This document shows, one piece after another, positions 26,111 to 35,443 of a stretch of 64,000 bases of DNA. This DNA comes from Hypericibacter sp049323455 (lineage in GTDB: Bacteria > Pseudomonadota > Alphaproteobacteria > Dongiales > Dongiaceae), in NCBI GenBank assembly GCA_049323455.1, contig JBMONF010000019.1, positions 186,001 to 250,000 of the forward strand, in the 5' to 3' direction. Under the pieces are notes generated by a model that worked only from the letters and a program-made list of their open reading frames with translations, was not told where the DNA came from and did no database searches. How positions within the stretch are numbered: position 1 is the first letter of the stretch; each line of letters begins with the position of its first letter. The position numbers were made by a program, and so were the translations under genes.

Positions 26111-29100
26111 TCAGGGCCGGTGCCGGTCCAACCCGTCGTCGGGTAACCGCATCAGCGCCGGGGTCTCTGTCCACAGCAAGTAGCAAGCGATTGGGCGGCC
26201 GGGGTAAATGTCGCCGATCAGCGCGCGATAGGCGGCCATCTGCCGCAGATAAGCGACGGGCACCTCTTCGAGCGTCGCCGCCGACGGGCGGTTGGTCTTG
26301 AAGTCCACGATCCAGATCCCGTCGTCACGCACCGCGAAGCGGTCGATCTGGCCCGCGATCGCGATTCGCTTTCCGTCGCGCCCCTCGATCTCGCCCGCGA
26401 TCGGCTGCTCGGCGCGCGCATCGGCGGACCAGATAGGAGAAAATTCAGGCCGCGCCAGCAAGCCCATCACGCGGTCGAGAATCTCGACCCGCTCGTTCTC
26501 GTCGAGACCGTGCACCGGCCGCTTCAGCAGCCGCTCGGCCGCGGCCCGGCGGCGAGACGGCGCCAGATCGGGCAAAGTCTGCAGCAACCGGTGGATCAGG
26601 AGACCGCGCCGGAAGCGGATCACGCGCTCGGGCGCGCCCGTGAGCGGGGACATCAATCCCGGCTCCGGCAGAACGGGTCTCGACGGCGCCACCGGCCGCC
26701 AGGGCTCGGGCTCGCGCGGTGCGGCGGCGCGAGTCCAGTCCGGCAAAGGCAGGCCCGGCAGCGTCAGGATGGCGCCCTCCTCGGTGCGATCGGGCTTCGC
26801 TGCGGTCTGGGTCAGCTCGAGAACGCGCGCCGGTCCCTCCCAGCCTTCCGCGCCGCCCGCGTCGAGGCCGGGATCGAAGACGAGCGCGCCGCCCATTCCC
26901 GCCAGCGCGGCCGTCGCGTGGTCGTACCAGCTCGGGGTCGCGCTGCTGTTCGATCGCGCCTTCCAGCCGCAGAGATAGAGGCGATCTTCCGCGCGCGTGA
27001 GCGCCACATAAAGCAGCCGGCGATATTCCCTGGCCGCGGCCGCCTCCCGTTCGGCGCGCGCCGCTGCGGCCACCGCCTCCTCATATGCCGCGCGCCGGAC
27101 CCAGAGCGGCAGCGCTTGCACGCCCTCGCCCGACCACAGGATGCGCTCGTTGCGGCCGGGCACCTTCGGCACCTGCGCCGTGTCGGGCAGGATCACGATC
27201 GGCGCCTGCAGACCCTTGGCGCCGTGCACGGTCATGATCCGCACCTGGCCGCCCGCCCCTTGGTCGAGATCGCGCTTGACCTCGATCTCGCCGGCGGCGA
27301 ACCAGGCGAGAAAGCCCTGCAGCGAGGGCGGATGGCTGCGGGCGTAATCGAGCGCCAGGCGCAGGAACTCCTCGATCGGATCGGCGGCATCGGGGCCGAG
27401 GCGCGCCAGCATGCGCTGCCGGCCGCCGCGGGCACCCAGCAGCTCGGCGTAAATCTCGAAGGGCGGCAGATAGTCGGCCACCGCCAGCAGCGCAGACAGC
27501 AGGTCATGCGCTTTCGCGAAATCGGCGCGCTCGGCCGCTTTCTTGTCCAGCCGCCGCCACAGGCTTTCGCCTTTCCGCTCATAGGCGAGCGTGAACAGCG
27601 CCGCCTCGTCGAGCCCTATCAGCGGACTCTTCAGAACTGTGGCGAGGGTGAGATCGTCCTCCGGCATCAGGAGGAACTGGCCCAGCGCCACCAGATCCAT
27701 CACGGCGATATGCTGGCCGAGCTTGAGGCGATCGACGCCCGCGACCTCGACCTGCTGCTCTTTGAGCGCGCGAACCAGCTCGTCGACGAAGGCGTTGCGC
27801 CGGCGCACCAGCACCATGATGTCGCCGGCCGCGACCTTGCGTCCGCGCGACGGCAGCTCGTCGCGTCCGATCATGGCGGCGATGCGGCGCGCCAGATGGC
27901 GCGCGAGCCGCGCCTGCGGCTCGTCGGCCTCGATCGTCTCGACCGGCGGCGCCCAGGGCGCCGGCTCCTCGGCCTTGACCGTCTTGGCGAGCGGCCACAG
28001 CTCCACGCGGCCCGCCTGTCCCGGTCGCGCCGACATGTGCGAGACCGTCTCGTCCGCCTCGGCTACGCCCGCGCGCGCCGCATCGAGCGCGAACACCGCA
28101 TCGACCGCCTTGAGCACCGCCGGCACCGAGCGGAAGGAAACCGTGAGCGGCACCTCGACCAGCGGCTTATCGAGCGCGGCGAGACGGGTGCGGAAATGCT
28201 CGCGCATGCGCCGGAAGCCTTCGGGATCGGCACGCTGGAAGCTGTAGATCGACTGCTTGGCGTCGCCGACCGCGAACACGGTCCGGTCGGTGCCGCGCGC
28301 GCCCTCCCCCACAAAGAACTCCTCGGCGATGGCCGCGACGATGTCCCATTGCTCGGGTGCCGTATCCTGCGCCTCGTCGATCAGGATATGGTCGATGCCG
28401 CCGTCGAGCTTGTAGAGCACCCAGGGTGCCGTGCCCGGCCGGCGCAAGAGGTCGCGTGCCTTGGCGACGAGATCGTCATAGTCGAGCGCCGCCATGCGCG
28501 CTTTGCGTTCTTCATAGGCCGCGAGCACGGCGCGCCCCAATGTGAGCAGCGCCTCGGTCGCGGTTGCGATCTCGGCGGCGTTAAGGCGCTGTCGGACCGC
28601 CATCAGCCGATTCTGCTCCACCGCGAGCACGGCCGGCGCGGCCGGGTCGGCTTCGGCGACGGCTTTGGTGGCGAGCTTCGCGCGGGGGCCACCCTCGCCT
28701 GTAAAGAAGACGCCCTCATAATCCTCGCGCGTGGCGAGACGCGTCGCGAGATCGGAGTCGAGCCACGCAGCCAGCGCCCGGCCGCGCTCGCCATCGGTGG
28801 CGCTGCCCTGCTGCAAGGCTGCGGCGGCGCGCGCCAGCCCCGCTCGGTCGAGCGCCGCGTCGGCGAAAGCGGCGCGTGCGATGCTCTCGGCCGTTTCCTC
28901 CGGTTTCAGGCCCAGATGCCGGCGCAAACGCTTGACCGCGGCCCCCAGCCCGCCGGTGCCGGAGCCCAGCGCCTCGAGGCGGCGGCGCTCGCCCATGAGC
29001 TGCTTCATCAACTCGTCGAACTCGGCCTCGCTGCCGACACGCGCCGTGACCTCTTCCAGCGCACGCACCAGCGTCGGGTCGCGCCCCTCTCTCGCGCGCG

Positions 29101-29635
29101 CCAGCACCTCCTCGCGCAAGGCCTCGCGCAGCTCGTCGGCGTCGCGCTCCTCGATCACCCGGAAATGCGGCGCCACGCCGGCCTCGAGCGGAAAACGCGC
29201 GAGCAGCGACTGGCAGAACGCGTGTATGGTCTCGATGCGCATGCCGCCGGGCGCGTCGAGCAGGCTGGCGAAGAGCTGGCGCGCGCGCTCCTGCAGCTCG
29301 TTGGTCGGCCAGTCGCCGGTGAGATCCTTGAGCGCCTCGCGCAACGTCTCCGGCTTGGCGGCGGCCCAGAGGGCGAGCGTCGCATCGACGCGGTTGCGCA
29401 TCTCGGCTGCGGCCGCGCGCGTATAGGTCAGACACAGGATCTTGGTGGGCGGCGTGCCGGCCAGAAGCAGCCGCAGCAGCCGGTCGACCAGGAGCTTGGT
29501 CTTGCCGCTGCCGGCCGATGCGCTGACCCAGGCCGAGACACGCGGGTCGGCGGCGCGGCGCTGCGCCTTGCTCGCGAGCTCGACCGGATCGGCCGAACCC
29601 GCGACAGACGGATCGTCCGGACGACCGCCGCTCAT
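26111..29635 (-). CDS. addA: Double-strand break repair helicase-nuclease AddA
   Basis: 1174 residues, alpha-type AddA. UvrD-like helicase: Walker A in VSASAGSGKTKLLVDRLL (near residue 40), the Ia motif TYTRAAAAEM, motif II ILIDEAQDT, motif III VGDAKQSIYSFQ, motif V/VI TVHGAKGLQAP and LLYVALTRAEDRLY. The C-terminal RecB-like nuclease has GQIDRFAV...WIVDFKTNRPS. With AddB it resects breaks and loads RecA. The ATG at 29635 overlaps the addB stop (ATGA), so the subunits are coupled. Reading further upstream in this frame is only addB's shadow. Confidence 0.95.
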   Translation of the reverse strand: MSGGRPDDPSVAGSADPVELASKAQRRAADPRVSAWVSASAGSGKTKLLVDRLLRLLLAGTPPTKILCLTYTRAAAAEMRNRVDATLALWAAAKPETLREALKDLTGDWPTNELQERARQLFASLLDAPGGMRIETIHAFCQSLLARFPLEAGVAPHFRVIEERDADELREALREEVLARAREGRDPTLVRALEEVTARVGSEAEFDELMKQLMGERRRLEALGSGTGGLGAAVKRLRRHLGLKPEETAESIARAAFADAALDRAGLARAAAALQQGSATDGERGRALAAWLDSDLATRLATREDYEGVFFTGEGGPRAKLATKAVAEADPAAPAVLAVEQNRLMAVRQRLNAAEIATATEALLTLGRAVLAAYEERKARMAALDYDDLVAKARDLLRRPGTAPWVLYKLDGGIDHILIDEAQDTAPEQWDIVAAIAEEFFVGEGARGTDRTVFAVGDAKQSIYSFQRADPEGFRRMREHFRTRLAALDKPLVEVPLTVSFRSVPAVLKAVDAVFALDAARAGVAEADETVSHMSARPGQAGRVELWPLAKTVKAEEPAPWAPPVETIEADEPQARLARHLARRIAAMIGRDELPSRGRKVAAGDIMVLVRRRNAFVDELVRALKEQQVEVAGVDRLKLGQHIAVMDLVALGQFLLMPEDDLTLATVLKSPLIGLDEAALFTLAYERKGESLWRRLDKKAAERADFAKAHDLLSALLAVADYLPPFEIYAELLGARGGRQRMLARLGPDAADPIEEFLRLALDYARSHPPSLQGFLAWFAAGEIEVKRDLDQGAGGQVRIMTVHGAKGLQAPIVILPDTAQVPKVPGRNERILWSGEGVQALPLWVRRAAYEEAVAAAARAEREAAAAREYRRLLYVALTRAEDRLYLCGWKARSNSSATPSWYDHATAALAGMGGALVFDPGLDAGGAEGWEGPARVLELTQTAAKPDRTEEGAILTLPGLPLPDWTRAAAPREPEPWRPVAPSRPVLPEPGLMSPLTGAPERVIRFRRGLLIHRLLQTLPDLAPSRRRAAAERLLKRPVHGLDENERVEILDRVMGLLARPEFSPIWSADARAEQPIAGEIEGRDGKRIAIAGQIDRFAVRDDGIWIVDFKTNRPSAATLEEVPVAYLRQMAAYRALIGDIYPGRPIACYLLWTETPALMRLPDDGLDRHRP

Positions 29636-32600
29636 TCCTCGTCTCCACCCGCCGACCACTCCGCCACGCGGGCCAGATGCGCATAGTCGGTATAGTCGGG
29701 CGCGAAAGCCGCGCGCGGCTGCGCCAGATAGGGCGTGGTCGGGTCCTCGAAGCGCAGCACCAAATCGCGCAAGCCGTCGAGGGCTACCTTCGCCAGCGCC
29801 GCGGGATCGGCGCCCTTCCCCACGGGTTTGATCTCGCCCGCCGGCTCGCCGCCCGAAAGGCGCCAATAGGCAAGCTCGGTCACGCGGGCCTCGCCCAGAT
29901 CGCCGAAGCCGCCTGCGGCCGCGATCGCGGCCTCCAGCGGCAATTGCGGCGCGAAGCCCAGCTCCACCGCCTTGCTCTTGGGCAGCGTGCCGGTCTTGTA
30001 GTCGATGATGGCGAGCCCGCCCGCCTTGAGCCGGTCGATGCGGTCGGCCTTGGCCGTGAGCAGGAAGTCCTGCCCACGCGGCGTCGGGATCGCGAGCCGG
30101 CCCTGAAGCTCGGCATGGGACCGCGCGATCCGAGCCAGCGTCTCGGCGCGCTGGGCCAGGAACCAGTCGGCGATGCGCTCGAAACGCGGCCACCAGAAGG
30201 CCCAGACCGCCGGCCGGTCGAGCATGGCGCCGAAGGCCTCGCGCCCGCATTCGAGCAGCGCTGCGCGCCCGTTGGCCGGCAGGCAATCCGGATAGCGCTT
30301 GATGAAGGCGTCGAGTGCGGCATGAACGAGCGTGCCGCGCTCGGCCGCACCCGGATCGGCGTCGAGCGGCTCGAGCGCCTTCAGCCTCAGGATATGCCGC
30401 GCATAGACGGCATAGGGATCGCGCATCCAGGTCTCGACCTGCGTGACCGAGAGCCTGAGCGGCCGCGCGGCCACGGGCGGCGCGGGCGCGGGGCGCTGGA
30501 TGGGCGTCGGCGGACCCTCCGGCCGGTCGAGCCGTTGGGCCCAATCGAGCCAGGCCGGCGCCATCAGCTCGGCCGGTTTCAGCCCCAGCGCCTCCATGAG
30601 CGCGTCGATGCGCGTGAGCCAGCGCGAGGGTACGGTCGGCGTGCCGTCCACCTTGCGCGCGCGTGTGAGCACGACGCGCGAAGCGCCGCAGGCCTGCTGG
30701 AAGTCGTGGGCCGCGAGCCCGATGCGCCGCTCGGCCGGCGGCAGGCCGAAGGCCTCGCGCATCGGCCGGCTCATCCAGGGATCGGGGGCGGGCTCCGCGG
30801 GCCAGGTGCCTTCGTTGAGCCCGCCCAGGATCGTCAGATCGGCCTGCTGGAGGCGCGCCTCGAGCAGGCCCCAGATGAAGAGGCGCGGATGGCGCCCATA
30901 GCGCGGTCGCACGCGCCGCGCCGCCATCAGCGCGTCGAGCAGCGCCGGATATTCCGCGCCGGCCAAAGGCGGATGGCCGCGCGCGGCTTCCAGGAGCTCG
31001 TCCACGAACTGGGCCGCCGCCTCGCCGGCCTCGCCCTGCCACAGCCGCGCCGCACCCCGCTCGGCATCGGTCGCAGCCAGCGCCTCGGCGAAGCCGACAT
31101 GGGCGCGTACCAGATCGACGAGCGCCGCCTCGCCGCCCGACACGAGCTCGAGATAGGGCTCCGCCGCCCGCGCGAGCCGGTCGAGCCAGGGGAGCAGCGG
31201 GCGCAGCTCGGCATCGTCTCTGGTCGCGGCCCCGAGCGCCGCGCGCAAGCCCGCGAAGCCCGGCGCCGGGCGCGGGCCGCGGAGCACGGCGCGCTCGAGG
31301 GCGCGCACCCGGGCGCGAAAATGCCCTGGCGCCTCGCCGCCCGCCGCCAGCGGATGCTTCAAGAGCGACAGCAGCGGGACCGGCGCCACGTCATCGAGCG
31401 GCAAGGCCGCGGCCAAGCGCAGGAAGGCGCCCGGCGGCGTGTCGCCGAGCGCGATACCGGCCGAATCGTCGATCTCGATATTCCAGCGCCTGAGCTCGAC
31501 CGCGACGCGCCGCGCGAGCCGGCGATCGGGTGTCACGAGTGCCGCGCGCCGGCCCGGCGTCTCGACCGCCTCGCGCAAGAGGAGCGCGATCGTCAGCGCC
31601 TCCTCGGCCGGGCCCGGGCAATCGATGCGCGCGAAACCGATATCGAGCTCGTCCGCGCCCCCGCCGGCGCGCGAGGCGCCGCCGAGAGAGGCGCGCAAGC
31701 GCTCGCGCTTGGCCTCGCTGGCTTCGGCACTCCAGCGATGGGTAAGGGCCGCCGGCCGCAGCGCCTCGGCCAGGAAAGACATCCGGGTCGTCACCGCCGC
31801 CGGCGATGCCGCGCCGGGCCAGAGCGCCACGTCTTGCGGCTTCAGGCCGAGGCGCTTCAGCAGCAGCGCCAGGCCGTGCTGCGGATGGCTCGGATCTTCA
31901 TGCACCTTCTGCCAGAAGAACTCGTCGCCCTCGGGGTCGAGCCCCGGCAGAACGACGCGGCCCCTGGGCAGAGCCGCCACCATCTGGATCAGGTCGGCGG
32001 TGGCGGGGATGCTGCCGGTCGAGCCGGCTGCGATCACCGGGTCCCGGGGCGGCGCCTTCGACCAGAGCTCCGCCTGGCGCGCGAGCAGCGCGTTGCGCCG
32101 CTCGGCCGCCCCCATGGCGCCGGCTTGGCGCTCGACCTTGGGCCAGGCCCTGGTGACGATTTCGAGAAACTCGATCGTGGTCTGCCAATGGGCGGCGAGA
32201 TGGCCTGGCACGATCTCGCTCAGCCGATCGAAGGAGAGCCGCTCCGTCGCGACCTGATCGACGAGCTTCGCCAGCTCGCCCGCCAGTGCGGCCGCCCGTT
32301 CGGCCGACATGGCCTCGCCGCGCGCCCGCGCGGCCTGGGCCACCAGGCGGCTCAGCATCAACTGGCGCGTCAGAGGCGGCAGGGCCGGCGCCAGGTCGAG
32401 CCCGCCCTCGCCGGGCGCCTCGTCGCCGCCCGCCAGCAGCAGCTCTTCCTCGTCGATGTCGCCCAAGGGGGTGAGCCGCGGCAGCAGCAGCGGCCGTCCC
32501 TCGGTCAAACGCAGGAAGGTCTCCTGCAGCGCGCGACAGGCGCGCCGCGTGGGCAACAGGATCGTGTAGCGGCCGAGCGCCAGCGGATCGCGCTCGGTCT

Positions 32601-32748
32601 CGGCCAGGAGACGGCGCGCCAGCGCGTCGAGGAAGGGCACGCCGGCGGGGACGGTGAAGACATGGGCTTCGGACGGCGCAGCCGGCCCGAGCGTAAACGC
32701 GCCCGCCTCCTCCGGCGCGGCGCTGGCCCCTTTCGCAGCGCGCGCCAT
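29632..32748 (-). CDS. addB: Double-strand break repair protein AddB (alpha type)
   Basis: 1038 residues. The N-terminal helicase-like part has no intact Walker A (LPTRRACRALQETFL stands near that region), as is usual for alpha-type AddB. The C-terminal nuclease begins SVTQVETWMRDPYAVYARHIL and has KADRIDRLKAGGLAIIDYKTG. The four cysteines that hold an iron-sulfur cluster in Bacillus AddB are not visible: Tyr-Ala stands where a CPY motif would be, and the last 100 residues lack Cys. It partners AddA. Nine nt separate it from murU upstream. Confidence 0.93.
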   Translation of the reverse strand: MARAAKGASAAPEEAGAFTLGPAAPSEAHVFTVPAGVPFLDALARRLLAETERDPLALGRYTILLPTRRACRALQETFLRLTEGRPLLLPRLTPLGDIDEEELLLAGGDEAPGEGGLDLAPALPPLTRQLMLSRLVAQAARARGEAMSAERAAALAGELAKLVDQVATERLSFDRLSEIVPGHLAAHWQTTIEFLEIVTRAWPKVERQAGAMGAAERRNALLARQAELWSKAPPRDPVIAAGSTGSIPATADLIQMVAALPRGRVVLPGLDPEGDEFFWQKVHEDPSHPQHGLALLLKRLGLKPQDVALWPGAASPAAVTTRMSFLAEALRPAALTHRWSAEASEAKRERLRASLGGASRAGGGADELDIGFARIDCPGPAEEALTIALLLREAVETPGRRAALVTPDRRLARRVAVELRRWNIEIDDSAGIALGDTPPGAFLRLAAALPLDDVAPVPLLSLLKHPLAAGGEAPGHFRARVRALERAVLRGPRPAPGFAGLRAALGAATRDDAELRPLLPWLDRLARAAEPYLELVSGGEAALVDLVRAHVGFAEALAATDAERGAARLWQGEAGEAAAQFVDELLEAARGHPPLAGAEYPALLDALMAARRVRPRYGRHPRLFIWGLLEARLQQADLTILGGLNEGTWPAEPAPDPWMSRPMREAFGLPPAERRIGLAAHDFQQACGASRVVLTRARKVDGTPTVPSRWLTRIDALMEALGLKPAELMAPAWLDWAQRLDRPEGPPTPIQRPAPAPPVAARPLRLSVTQVETWMRDPYAVYARHILRLKALEPLDADPGAAERGTLVHAALDAFIKRYPDCLPANGRAALLECGREAFGAMLDRPAVWAFWWPRFERIADWFLAQRAETLARIARSHAELQGRLAIPTPRGQDFLLTAKADRIDRLKAGGLAIIDYKTGTLPKSKAVELGFAPQLPLEAAIAAAGGFGDLGEARVTELAYWRLSGGEPAGEIKPVGKGADPAALAKVALDGLRDLVLRFEDPTTPYLAQPRAAFAPDYTDYAHLARVAEWSAGGDEE

Positions 32749-32757
32749 GGCCAGGCC

Positions 32758-33480
32758 TTACCGGTTGAAGCCGACTTCGGCCAGGCGCTGCTCGACCTCG
32801 GCCAGCTGGCGCGGCGTGCTGACGTGATACCACTCGCCGTCGTGCCTGAGCCCGTGGAGCCGGCCGGCTTCGATGGCGCGGTCGTAGAGCAGGTTGAGCG
32901 AGAAGAAGCCGTCGGGCGAGCCCTCGAACAGGCGCGGATGCAGAAGCTGGATGCCCGAGAACAGAAAGGGCGCCACCTCGCGCTCGCGCCGGCGGCGGAT
33001 GGCGCCGAGCGGATCCATGACGAAATCGCCGACCCCGTCATAGCCGACCGCGGTCGCGGTCGGCTGCAGCAGCAGGAGCGCGTCCATGCGCGCATCGTCC
33101 CACGCCGCCACGAGTCGGTGAAGAGCGTCGATCTTGCCGTTGAGCCAGAGGATCTTGGCATTGACGGCGAAGAAGGGGCCGGAGCCCAGCAGCGGCAGCG
33201 CCTTCTTGACGCCGCCGCCGGTCTCCAGGATCTCGGGCTCGTGCGAGTAGAGGATCTCGGGCGTGCGGCGCTGCGACAGATGCTCGACGATCCGCTCCGC
33301 GAGCCAATGAGTGTTGACGACCGCGCGCTTCACACCGGCGCCGGCCAGCCGGTCAAGCACCCAGTCGATCAAGGGCCGGCCGGCGATCTTGACCAGGGGC
33401 TTGGGCGTCTCCTCGGTCAAGGGCCGGAGCCTCGTGCCGAGGCCGGCCGCCAGCACCATCGCGGTTTCCGGGACTTTCAT
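32758..33480 (-). CDS. murU: N-acetylmuramate-1-phosphate uridylyltransferase-like nucleotidyltransferase
   Basis: 240 residues, NTP_transferase fold: AMVLAAGLGTRLRPLTEETPKPLV, ETGGGVKKALPLLG, FFAVNAKILW (where others have a catalytic D) and a C-terminal YHVSTPRQL. With AmgK, encoded just upstream, it converts MurNAc-1-phosphate to UDP-MurNAc in the cell-wall recycling route known from Pseudomonas and Caulobacter. The pairing with a sugar kinase supports this over a generic mannose-1-phosphate guanylyltransferase. Confidence 0.85.
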   Translation of the reverse strand: MKVPETAMVLAAGLGTRLRPLTEETPKPLVKIAGRPLIDWVLDRLAGAGVKRAVVNTHWLAERIVEHLSQRRTPEILYSHEPEILETGGGVKKALPLLGSGPFFAVNAKILWLNGKIDALHRLVAAWDDARMDALLLLQPTATAVGYDGVGDFVMDPLGAIRRRREREVAPFLFSGIQLLHPRLFEGSPDGFFSLNLLYDRAIEAGRLHGLRHDGEWYHVSTPRQLAEVEQRLAEVGFNR

Positions 33481-33501
33481 GAAGGGCTCCCGCGATGAAG
33501 G

Positions 33502-34533
33502 TCAGGTCGGCAGCGCGCCGCGGCGCGCGGCAGGGACGTGACGGTCGAACCAGGCCGCGAGCGGCGCCATGACCGGGGCCGCGAGCGCCGTTTCGAGCTG
33601 GCGCCAGACGCGGGGCAGATGAACCAGATATCCCGGCTTGCCGTCGCGCTTCCACAGCCGCACGAAGGTGCCGAGGATGCGCGCGTGGCGCTCGGCGCCG
33701 AAGACGGCGAAGGCGTCGGCGAAGGCCGCGCGGTCGAGCGCGGGGAAGGCCGCGAGGAAGCGCTCGTAAAGCTCGGCCTCGAGGCCGGGCTTCAGGTCGC
33801 GCCGCGCATCCTGCAGCAGCGACATCAGATCGAAGCCCATGGGCGCATGCACGGCATCCTGGAAATCGAGCAGGCCGCAGGCGGCGATACCCGGCCGCCC
33901 CTTGAGCCACAGCAGATTGTCCACATGGAAATCGAAGAGCGCGATCGTCTCGGCCACGCGCCGTCCCAGCGGCAGCACCGCGCGCCAGGCGGCGGTCCAG
34001 TCGGCGCGCACCGGATCGGGCACAGGCGCGCCTTGAGCCGTCGGCCACCACCAGTCGAGGAAGCGCGCCGCCTCGTCGAGCGCGCGGGCATCGTCGAGCG
34101 CCGGCAAGGCCGCCAGCGCCTTGCCGTCGCTCGCCCGCGCCAGCTCGATCAGCGCGTCCACCGCGAGCCGGTAGAGCTTGGTCTCGTCCTGCCCTCGCGC
34201 CAGCAGGCGCGTATAGGTGTCGTCGCCCAGATCCTCGAGCAGCAGGAAGCCTTGGGCCTCGTCGGCGGCATAGAGGCGCGGTGCCGACAGCCCCCTTTCC
34301 TCGAGCAGGCTGCGCACGAGCAGGAAGGGCCGCACATCCTCGTGCGGCGGCGGCGCATCCATCAGCACCGCCGTGCGGCCGGCTTGCGTCAGGCGATCGT
34401 AACGGCGGAAGGAGGCATCGCCCGCGAGCAGCCGGCGCTCGGCATGCCCCCAGCCGGCGGCCACGAGGAAGTTCTGAAGGGCGGCGGCGCGAGCGGCCTG
34501 AGCTTCGACTTCGGTGGCAACAGCTCCGGTCAT
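33502..34533 (-). CDS. amgK: Aminoglycoside-phosphotransferase-fold sugar kinase (AmgK-like)
   Basis: 343 residues. It phosphorylates MurNAc/GlcNAc at the anomeric position in peptidoglycan recycling. Kinase motifs: GDASFRRYDRL, the catalytic loop LFDFHVDNLLW (Asp and Asn present) and GLLDFQDAVHAPMGFDLMSLL for metal binding. ATG at 34533 with AAGG 6 nt upstream; an earlier in-frame start at 34581 would add 16 residues that do not look conserved. It sits 21 nt before murU and downstream of tsaE, the alphaproteobacterial order. Confidence 0.85.
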   Translation of the reverse strand: MTGAVATEVEAQAARAAALQNFLVAAGWGHAERRLLAGDASFRRYDRLTQAGRTAVLMDAPPPHEDVRPFLLVRSLLEERGLSAPRLYAADEAQGFLLLEDLGDDTYTRLLARGQDETKLYRLAVDALIELARASDGKALAALPALDDARALDEAARFLDWWWPTAQGAPVPDPVRADWTAAWRAVLPLGRRVAETIALFDFHVDNLLWLKGRPGIAACGLLDFQDAVHAPMGFDLMSLLQDARRDLKPGLEAELYERFLAAFPALDRAAFADAFAVFGAERHARILGTFVRLWKRDGKPGYLVHLPRVWRQLETALAAPVMAPLAAWFDRHVPAARRGALPT

Positions 34534-34582
34534 CGGTGGCCTTATCACAACCGGGCTCGCGCAGAAGGCAAAGCGACCCATC

Positions 34583-34671
34583 CCCTCACCTTCACCTCTC
34601 CCCCTCCCGATGTTCGGGAGGGGGAGAGGAAAAGGAAGGGCGGAGCCCCGACGCGGGTGAGGGGGAGGGCG
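34583..34671. repeat. Intergenic palindromic repeat, copy 4
   Basis: CCCCTCACCTTCACCTCTCC, then CCCCTCCCGATGTTCGGGAGGGGG as a compact hairpin, and ACGCGGGTGAGGGGGAGGG at the right. It lies in the tsaE-amgK gap. Confidence 0.75.
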
Positions 34672-34703
34672 TTCATGACGTCAGCATCCTTGAATGAGCG
34701 TTC

Positions 34704-35195
34704 TCACGCATCGAAGGCGAGCCGGCTCAAGCGCCCCGCCCAACGGCCCCGGCCGGTGAGATCGGCGCGCCGTGCGCCCGGAGCCTCGGCGAAGCTCAAG
34801 ACCAGATCGAGCCGCTCGGCCGGCAACAACCGCCCCAGCCGCTCGGGCCATTCGACCAGCGACATGCCTTCGGCCAGCGCCTCTTCCAGCCCCAGCTCCC
34901 ACGCCTCCTCGGGCGCCGACAACCGATAGAGATCGAAATGCCAGAGCGTCCCCTTCGGCGTTTCGTAGGTCTGGACCAGGGTGAAGGTCGGGCTCGGCAC
35001 TTCCTCCGCCGTGCCCGTCAGGGCTGCAATCACGGCCCGCGCGAACCGGGTCTTGCCGACCCCGAGCTCGCCCGAGAGCGCGACCAGATCGCGGGGTGCC
35101 AGCAGGGCCGCGACCGCCGCGCCCAGCCGCTCGGTCGCCGCTTCGTCGGGCAGAAAGACGGACCGCGACTGGGGCGGCACGACGGGTTCGGTCAT
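34704..35195 (-). CDS. tsaE: tRNA threonylcarbamoyladenosine biosynthesis ATPase TsaE
   Basis: 163 residues. Walker A is LSGELGVGKTRFARAVI (near residue 45); SPTFTLVQTYE (switch I-like) and the HFDLYRL and EWPERLG motifs are diagnostic. With TsaB and TsaD it makes t6A at position 37 of ANN-decoding tRNAs. I use ATG 35195; an ATG 39 nt upstream also exists. It lies between amgK and divL, as in other alphaproteobacteria, but here a plus-strand reductase gene separates it from divL. Confidence 0.92.
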   Translation of the reverse strand: MTEPVVPPQSRSVFLPDEAATERLGAAVAALLAPRDLVALSGELGVGKTRFARAVIAALTGTAEEVPSPTFTLVQTYETPKGTLWHFDLYRLSAPEEAWELGLEEALAEGMSLVEWPERLGRLLPAERLDLVLSFAEAPGARRADLTGRGRWAGRLSRLAFDA

Positions 35196-35443
35196 GGCGG
35201 GATGGGTTGTAGCGGCGGGCCCGCGCCGACGCAACCCGGCTGCGGAAGTCCGGGCAAAGCGTGCAGAAATCCGGATTGCGGCCGAGAATCCGAGGCCTTA
35301 AGAGGCCGGAACGCGTCGCCAGGGCGCTTGCCAGTAAGGGCCAACGCCGCCATGTTCCCGATCGGGCGCGGGACCGGCCGGGATGCCTTGAAGCGGCGGC
35401 CCCACTCCTGCCCGATCCCATGTTCGCCCGAGGTTTAAGACCC

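Noticed and set aside
29677..33498. Very long plus-strand open frame (over 1200 codons) opposite addA/addB/murU
   Set aside because: It is antisense to clearly identified genes and has a Gln/Arg/His-rich composition typical of the mirror of GC-rich coding DNA; no domain is recognisable.
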